NCBI GenBank assembly: GCA_041658585.1
Contig: JBAZZX010000033.1
Coordinates: forward strand, 1 to 34,551
DNA length: 34,551 bases
Direction: 5' to 3'
Source: DYFC01 sp041658585
GTDB lineage: Bacteria; Nitrospirota; Thermodesulfovibrionia; Thermodesulfovibrionales; SM23-35
In this document: one piece after another, positions 30,164 to 34,551 of the stretch
Position numbering within the stretch: the stretch's first letter is position 1
How the letters are laid out: each line of letters starts with the position of its first letter
The notes under the pieces: model-generated
What the model saw: the letters and a program-made list of their open reading frames with translations, nothing else
The model's database searches: none
What the model was told of the DNA's origin: nothing
Translations under genes and position numbers: made by a program

Positions 30164-31072
30164 ATGAGCAGGTCCATAGAAAAACGTCTTTTCTTAAGTT
30201 TTATTGTGACCCTTGTGATTCTCGCTGCAGAAATCATTGGCGGGATCATCAGCAACAGTCTGGCCCTTCTGAGCGACGCAGGGCACGTCCTTACCGACGC
30301 CTTTGCTCTTGGATTGAGCATGATCGCCGCGCACATCGGCAGGAAACCTTCCGATCACAGGGCAACATACGGCTATCATCGGTTCGGAATTTTGGCTGCT
30401 ACTATAAATGGTTTAAGCCTTGTTGTCATTGCTTCATTTATTTTCATCGAATCATACAAGCGTTTCATATCTCCACCGGAAATCATCATACCGGTAATGC
30501 TTTCCATTGCAACTGCAGGATTGATAGGGAATATTATAATGGCCCTGATACTCGGTCACCGGCATGACGACCTGAATATCAAAAGCGCCTGGCTTCACGT
30601 CCTTGGGGACACCCTGTCTTCCGTGGGCGTCATTATATCAGGGCTTATCGTATACATGACTGGCTGGAGATATGCAGATCCTGTTGCAAGTATCATGATC
30701 GGAGTCATCATTATCGCGGGCGGCATGCGGGTGCTTAAGGAAGCTTTATCCATTTTCCTTGAGTTTACCCCGCGAGGGTTCAGTGTGGAAGAGATTGCGA
30801 GGAAGATTTCCGAAATACCGGATGTACAGGGAATACATGCGGTGCACATCCGGTCCATTGCCCATAAACAGATAGCCTTCTCAGCCCATATTTGGGTGCA
30901 TGATCAGAAATTGAGCGAGGTTGAAGGCATACGCCTTAAAATTGAAGCCGCTTTAAGAGAGATGAATATCAGTCATGTACTTCTCCAGTTCGAATGTGGG
31001 GAATGTGCAAACAGCGGACTATACTGCCAGATACACAGTGTAGAGGAAGATAAAGAAAGTCATCACCACTAA
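30164..31072 (+). CDS. CDF-family divalent cation exporter (CzcD/ZitB-like)
   Basis: The 302-residue protein has six helices and exports Zn, Co, Cd or Fe by proton exchange. NSLALLSDAGHVLTDAFALG carries the first metal site (H-x3-D in AGHVLTD) and SAWLHVLGDTLSSVGVI the second. The cytoplasmic C-terminus ends with FECGECANSGLYCQIHS and a HHH tail, a possible metal-sensing site. It is divergent from the arsenic island and may share its control region. Metal specificity is not clear from the sequence. Confidence 0.9.
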   Translation: MSRSIEKRLFLSFIVTLVILAAEIIGGIISNSLALLSDAGHVLTDAFALGLSMIAAHIGRKPSDHRATYGYHRFGILAATINGLSLVVIASFIFIESYKRFISPPEIIIPVMLSIATAGLIGNIIMALILGHRHDDLNIKSAWLHVLGDTLSSVGVIISGLIVYMTGWRYADPVASIMIGVIIIAGGMRVLKEALSIFLEFTPRGFSVEEIARKISEIPDVQGIHAVHIRSIAHKQIAFSAHIWVHDQKLSEVEGIRLKIEAALREMNISHVLLQFECGECANSGLYCQIHSVEEDKESHHH

Positions 31073-31133
31073 AGAAACCTAACCCTCGCACAATTAAAGT
31101 CTTTATAATAAATTCATAAGTAAGACTAGTTAT

Positions 31134-31219
31134 CACCCTCACCCTTGCCCTCTCCCCTCAAGGGAGAGGGATTAATTTTATCCCCTCCCTTGAGGGGAGG
31201 GGATAAAGGGGAGGGTGTC
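31134..31219. repeat. Intergenic palindromic repeat of a second family
   Basis: Nested palindromes CCCTCTCCC/GGGAGAGGG and CCCCTCCC/GGGAGGGG lie inside outer arms CACCCTC and GAGGGTG. The whole can fold into one large structure. The base pattern differs from the double-palindrome family at 5367 and 32667. Confidence 0.75.
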
Positions 31220-31258
31220 AGAATATGTATCCTCACTTATTGCCGTCTTAGTAACTTA

Positions 31259-31290
31259 AAAGGTCTCGAAAACTTTCGAGACCTTTCATT
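31259..31290. terminator. Bidirectional terminator between the CDF gene and enolase
   Basis: The perfect 13-bp stem AAAGGTCTCGAAA / TTTCGAGACCTTT has T-rich tails on both sides (CATTTT on plus, TTAAG on minus). It serves enolase, whose stop is at 31323, and perhaps the CDF gene. Confidence 0.75.
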
Positions 31291-31322
31291 TTACCCAACT
31301 GACGGATCCGCTTATTTTTTCC

Positions 31323-32594
31323 CTACCACTTGAGCGCTCCTTTAAAAACCGCCTTCTTGCCTAATTCCTCCTCGATCCTGAGCAACTGGTTATATTTGGC
31401 CGTTCTCTCGGACCGCGCAGGAGCTCCGGTCTTCAACTGTCCGGCATTCGTAGCGACGGCAACATCTGCGAGAAATGCGTCCTCCGTCTCGCCGGAACGG
31501 TGGGAAAATACGCAGGTGTACCCGGCTTTCTTTGCCATCTCAACGGTTTCGAGCGTTTCGGTCAGCGTGCCTATCTGGTTGAGTTTAATGAGGATGGAAT
31601 TCGCAACCCGCTGCTTGATCCCTTCAGCCAGAATCTTTGGATTGGTAACAAAGATGTCGTCTCCTACCAACTGGACTTTCTTGCCAAGTCTTTTTGTAAG
31701 TATTTTCCAACCGTCCCAGTCATCCTCCGAAAGACCGTCCTCTATAGAAACTATAGGGTATTTCGAGACCAAGTTCTCATAGAATTTTACCATTCCCTCT
31801 GAAGACAGTCTGCGGTTGTCTGCTCTTAATATATACTTGCCGTCCTCAACCATCTCGCTTGCAGCAGAATCCAACGCGATAGATATATCTTTCCCCGGCC
31901 TGTATCCTGCTTTTTCAATGGCGGTAAGAATAACCTGTATTGCCTCTTCATTGGAAGAAAGGTCCGGAGCAAAGCCCCCTTCATCACCCACGGAGGTACT
32001 AAGTCCTTTGGACTTTAAAACCGATTTTAGAGTGTGATATGTCTCAGCAGCCATTCTCAGGGCTTGACTGAAAGACTTTGCGCCTTTCGGCACGATCATG
32101 AATTCCTGTATGTCTACATTATTATCTGCGTGCTTGCCTCCGTTGAGGATATTCAGGAACGGGACCGGCAGACGCTGCGCATTATTGCCGCCGAGATATT
32201 TAAACACGGACACATTTTTGTCCTGCGCAGCAGCCTTTGCCACGGCAAGAGAAACCCCAAGGATTGCATTGGCCCCAAGCATTGCCTTGTTTTCAGTGCC
32301 ATCGAGTTTGATCATAAGGGAATCGATCTGTTTTTGCTTCCGTGGGTCCGTACCGATTAGTTTAGGGGCAATTACTTTATTGACGTTTGTTACGGCCTTC
32401 AGAACGCCTTTGCCGAGATAGCGTTTCCTGTCGCCGTCCCTCAATTCAATCGCTTCCCTGCTTCCCGTTGAAGCCCCTGAAGGCACGGCAGCCCTTCCAA
32501 GGATACCGTTGTCGAGCCTAACATCTACTTCTACCGTAGGATTGCCTCTTGAATCAAGGACCTCCCTTGCCGTTATCTTTTTGATTGTTGCCAT
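31323..32594 (-). CDS. eno: Enolase
   Basis: It converts 2-phosphoglycerate to phosphoenolpyruvate in glycolysis and gluconeogenesis. The 423 residues show ITAREVLDSRGNPTVEVDV, VPSGASTGSREAIELRDGD, FLNILNGGKHADNNVDIQEF, SIALDSAASE (Mg ligand), SIEDGLSEDDWDGW, LVGDDIFVTNP, SILIKLNQIGTLTETLE and SHRSGETEDAFLADVAVA, a complete active site. It has its own terminator and stands alone; neighbours are unrelated. Confidence 0.98.
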   Translation of the reverse strand: MATIKKITAREVLDSRGNPTVEVDVRLDNGILGRAAVPSGASTGSREAIELRDGDRKRYLGKGVLKAVTNVNKVIAPKLIGTDPRKQKQIDSLMIKLDGTENKAMLGANAILGVSLAVAKAAAQDKNVSVFKYLGGNNAQRLPVPFLNILNGGKHADNNVDIQEFMIVPKGAKSFSQALRMAAETYHTLKSVLKSKGLSTSVGDEGGFAPDLSSNEEAIQVILTAIEKAGYRPGKDISIALDSAASEMVEDGKYILRADNRRLSSEGMVKFYENLVSKYPIVSIEDGLSEDDWDGWKILTKRLGKKVQLVGDDIFVTNPKILAEGIKQRVANSILIKLNQIGTLTETLETVEMAKKAGYTCVFSHRSGETEDAFLADVAVATNAGQLKTGAPARSERTAKYNQLLRIEEELGKKAVFKGALKW

Positions 32595-32666
32595 ATGCCT
32601 CTTCCTCCTATGAAATGTATTTCAAGATTATTAATGGTCATATACGTAATCCTTTGGTTACAGGTT

Positions 32667-32752
32667 TAATCCCCTCCTTTACAAGGAGGGGTAGGGGTGG
32701 TTTTAATTATTTTTCAAAACCCCTCCAACCTCCCCTTGCAAAGGGGAGGATT
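32667..32752. repeat. Double-palindrome intergenic repeat, copy 2
   Basis: CCCCTCCTT/AAGGAGGGG and CCTCCCCTT/AAGGGGAGG hairpins are joined by a linker with AATTATTTTTCAAAACCCC. Read in reverse it is the same unit as 5367-5454. The rest of 32595-32934 holds nothing else I can support. Confidence 0.8.
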
Positions 32753-32934
32753 TCTCAACCCCTAACTGAATGCTTACTTCATGTACGGCTTTACAGAGAC
32801 ATTTTATTCTAAATCTTTTCTCTTTACAACTGTTATGTCAATCCAATCCAACCGTCAATACTCCTGTTGCCCGTGGATAGACTCATTGAAGCCCGTCTGC
32901 CCTTCCCTTTCAACGTGAAAGCATGAATTTTGTC

Positions 32935-32964
32935 TTGCACTTGCAATACGGTTTTTTTTATAAT
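32935..32964 (+). promoter_or_regulatory. Promoter of the lipoprotein gene
   Basis: TTGCAC (32935-32940), an 18-nt spacer ending in a T run, and a perfect TATAAT (32959-32964) lie about 40 bases before the ATG at 33005. Confidence 0.6.
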
Positions 32965-33004
32965 GGTACGTTTCAAAAATCATTTTATACAGGAGGTAGT
33001 TACT

Positions 33005-33589
33005 ATGAAGCAAGCAGTTTGGAAAACGGGGTTGATCGTATGCGTATTTGCTCTTTCGCTAATCTTTGCCTGTGCAAAGCCGCCGACGCAGGAAATAGCT
33101 AACGCCGAAAAGGCGATAGCCGACGCAAAAGCCAAAGAAGCCGATTTGTACGTTCAGGATGTATTCACAAAGGCCCAGGATGAAATGAAAAAAGCTGGCG
33201 AGATGGTCGCGGCAAAGAAATATGACGAGGCCAAAACAGCCGCTATGGAAGCCGCAAAAATAGCGCAGCAGGCTGCATCCCTTGTAGACCAGAACAAGCA
33301 AAAGATGAAAGAAGAAATCGACGCGATGCTCCCGGATGTTCAGAAGGCTTTAGACGAAACAAAGACTCTCGCGGCAACGGCAATCAAGAAAAAAGTCGCT
33401 GCGTCAAAAGAGGAGCTTCAGTCCGCAATCGGCAAGCTTGAACTCGACATGACCGGTATAAAAGAACAGTTGCAGGCAGGCAAAATCCGTCAGGCCGGCG
33501 ACCTTGCCAAATCGCTCTCAGAGCAGATCAGTGCCCAGAAGCAGAACCTTACTGATGCGATAGGGCAACCCAAGACAGCAAAGAAATAG
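33005..33589 (+). CDS. DUF4398-like coiled-coil lipoprotein
   Basis: The 194-residue protein has a lipoprotein signal: basic start, hydrophobic VCVFALSLIFAC, lipobox LIFAC with Cys23. The mature part is Ala/Lys/Glu-rich and helical (EIANAEKAIADAKAKEADLY, DEAKTAAMEAAKIAQQAA), like DUF4398 proteins of the outer-membrane periplasmic face. AGGAGGT is placed well before the ATG; an upstream ATG at 32930 is in frame but lacks a signal. The role is probably envelope support. It is a single-gene unit with hairpin 33602-33638 after it. Confidence 0.82.
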   Translation: MKQAVWKTGLIVCVFALSLIFACAKPPTQEIANAEKAIADAKAKEADLYVQDVFTKAQDEMKKAGEMVAAKKYDEAKTAAMEAAKIAQQAASLVDQNKQKMKEEIDAMLPDVQKALDETKTLAATAIKKKVAASKEELQSAIGKLELDMTGIKEQLQAGKIRQAGDLAKSLSEQISAQKQNLTDAIGQPKTAKK

Positions 33590-33601
33590 TTCTTTCTTCT
33601 A

Positions 33602-33638
33602 CCTTTCATGCCTCTCGTTCACAGAGGGGCATGAAAGG
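33602..33638 (+). terminator. Hairpin after the lipoprotein gene
   Basis: The stem CCTTTCATGCC / GGGGCATGAAAGG has a loop of about 13 nt. No T run follows, so it may act in mRNA stability rather than as a classical terminator. Confidence 0.5.
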
Positions 33639-33706
33639 CAAAACCTACTCCCCTCCTCTGTTAAAGGTACATCCCTATGTGGATACTGATACCACAAAAG
33701 GCAATT

Positions 33707-33742
33707 CTTGGTCAGACTTTCAAATATCTGATATACTTTTAA
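33707..33742 (+). promoter_or_regulatory. Possible promoter giving a leaderless nucleotidyltransferase mRNA
   Basis: TTGGTC, an 18-nt spacer and TATACT end about 7 bases before the ATG at 33745. Transcription would then start at or next to that ATG, which has no ribosome binding site. Confidence 0.35.
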
Positions 33743-33744
33743 AT

Positions 33745-34245
33745 ATGCTTTACGAAGAGGTCTTCAGAAAACTTGACGATAAAAATGTAAAATATTCAGT
33801 TGCCGGCGGGGTAGCTTTGGTTCTTCACGGAGTCGTACGTCTGACAGCAGATATCGACCTTATTGTAGAGATGAGTACGGAGAATCTGCAGAAATTTATT
33901 GCCGTCATGAATGATCTCGGGTATAGACCTAAGCCACCCGTAAAAGCTGAAGATTTTATCAATCCGCTCAACAGGAAAGCATGGAAGGAAGAGAAAGGCA
34001 TGGAGGTTTTTAGTTTTTACCATCCTGTTAAGCCAATGAATTTGGTTGATGTTTTTATAGACGAACCTATCAGTTTTGATGAAATAGAAAGAGAGGTAGT
34101 CATATTTGAAGCAAGGGGTATAAAAATCCCTGTCATTTCCAAAAAACATCTGATATTTTTAAAAAATAAAGCGCACAGGCCGCAGGATATTGCCGATATC
34201 GAAGCGCTTGAAGCGTTGGAACAAATGGGAAATAAGGATGAATAA
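33745..34245 (+). CDS. Nucleotidyltransferase-fold protein (AbiEii/DUF6036-like)
   Basis: From MLYEEVFRKLDDKNVKYSV the protein has 166 residues. The NTase core is VAGGVALVLHGVVRLTADIDLIVE (Gly-Gly, then D-x-D) with a third acidic residue in NLVDVFID and a closing ISKKHLIFLKNKAHRPQDIADIEAL. All three metal ligands appear present. Such proteins occur as toxins of AbiE-type systems and in metabolism-linked NTases. It overlaps the next small gene by 8 bp. I prefer the ATG at 33745, since the frame upstream (from 33631) runs through the hairpin and is not conserved in character. Confidence 0.75.
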   Translation: MLYEEVFRKLDDKNVKYSVAGGVALVLHGVVRLTADIDLIVEMSTENLQKFIAVMNDLGYRPKPPVKAEDFINPLNRKAWKEEKGMEVFSFYHPVKPMNLVDVFIDEPISFDEIEREVVIFEARGIKIPVISKKHLIFLKNKAHRPQDIADIEALEALEQMGNKDE

Positions 34246-34465
34246 CACCACGAAAAGAAAAGCGCCTTTCAGTTTTCGCCTCTCAAAAGAAAAGCTGAAG
34301 GAGTTTCAGGGTCTTTCGGCTGAAGCAAAACTCCAATGGCTTGAAGAAGCAAACAGTTTTGTCAATGAATTCGTTTCTCCTGAAAAGCTCAGAAGATGGG
34401 AAGAATTCAAAAAAGCAGGGGCTGAGTCAACTACCACCCCCAGAGGAGGTGGCTTGAAAAGATAG
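34238..34465 (+). CDS. Small partner protein of the nucleotidyltransferase
   Basis: This 75-residue protein starts at ATG 34238 with AAGG just upstream. It reads MNNTTKRKAPFSFRLSKEKL and continues EAKLQWLEEANSFVNEF with PEKLRRWEEFKKAG. It is basic at the N-terminus, helical after that, and overlaps the NTase stop by 8 bp. The size and coupling fit an antitoxin or adaptor, but I recognise no DNA-binding fold. The pairing is the main clue. Confidence 0.7.
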   Translation: MNNTTKRKAPFSFRLSKEKLKEFQGLSAEAKLQWLEEANSFVNEFVSPEKLRRWEEFKKAGAESTTTPRGGGLKR

Positions 34466-34495
34466 TCCTGAAAGGTACCATCTTGTTTGCCGTTG

Positions 34496-34551
34496 TTACT
34501 TGAATAAGCCTTTCTGCTGATCCTCTATTTGCTTATCCATCTTCTCTTGGT
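34496..34551 (-). CDS. C-terminal end of a helical protein (partial)
   Basis: The minus strand from the window edge reads QEKMDKQIEDQQKGLFK and stops at 34496-34498. The charged, glutamine-rich helix looks like the tail of a coiled-coil protein. Too little is present to identify it. Confidence 0.4.
   Translation of the reverse strand, partial: QEKMDKQIEDQQKGLFK

Overview
The window looks like an ordinary chromosomal segment of a Gram-negative, GC-intermediate, probably anaerobic bacterium outside the well-studied Proteobacteria. My best guess is Nitrospirota (Thermodesulfovibrionia-like) or a deltaproteobacterium-like lineage. The reasons are lpxC (lipid A), a sigma-54 response regulator with a sigma-54 promoter, a GatC-type transamidation subunit, an oxygen-type HemG/HemY oxidase, frequent short palindromic repeats between genes, and the style of the housekeeping proteins. 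The assignment is inference from protein style, not from a marker search.

Layout. 1-660: the left end of an IS3-family element inserted into a P-loop ATPase gene. 660-3650: an accessory stretch with degenerate small ORFs, a genuine tRNA-Asn(GTT), four degenerate tRNA-Asn-like copies carrying an 18-bp palindrome in place of half the anticodon arm, a GIY-YIG nuclease gene lying between two of those copies, a retropepsin/SEC-C protein with a small partner, and an IS1-type transposase remnant. 3670-5270: leuD-leuB. 5470-8110: a MagIII/EndoIII-like glycosylase overlapping uvrB. 8110-10830: a PilZ protein, hemG, and a DUF465-like protein. 10890-12540: ilvD. 12670-16090: a NYN-LOTUS protein, gatC, and a UvrD/PcrA helicase. 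16240-20930 (minus strand): yebC, DUF502, glmU, glmS. 21000-23160: MTA phosphorylase and a sigma-54 response regulator. 23433-24378: lpxC behind a near-consensus -24/-12 promoter. 24456-25251: a compact regulator operon ending in a 19-residue Lys/Ala-rich micropeptide. 25313-31072: an nfo (endonuclease IV) remnant, then an arsenic-type island (ArsG, ArsF, Acr3, an ArsP-like permease, an ArsE-like thioredoxin and an internally deleted ArsP) divergent from a CDF metal exporter. 31320-32594: enolase. 33005-34551: a DUF4398-type lipoprotein, then a nucleotidyltransferase/small-partner pair.

How the genes fit together. glmS and glmU make UDP-GlcNAc, the substrate entry to lipid A synthesis through LpxC. 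leuB, leuD and ilvD serve branched-chain amino acids. uvrB, the glycosylase and the helicase serve repair. The ars island looks like reduction and export of (organo)arsenicals, with an operator-like palindrome in its promoter. The most unusual region is 1548-2494, where a GIY-YIG nuclease, a tRNA-Asn gene and repeated tRNA-derived palindromes form a layout like a REP/RAYT unit. I propose it as the best candidate for an undescribed element.
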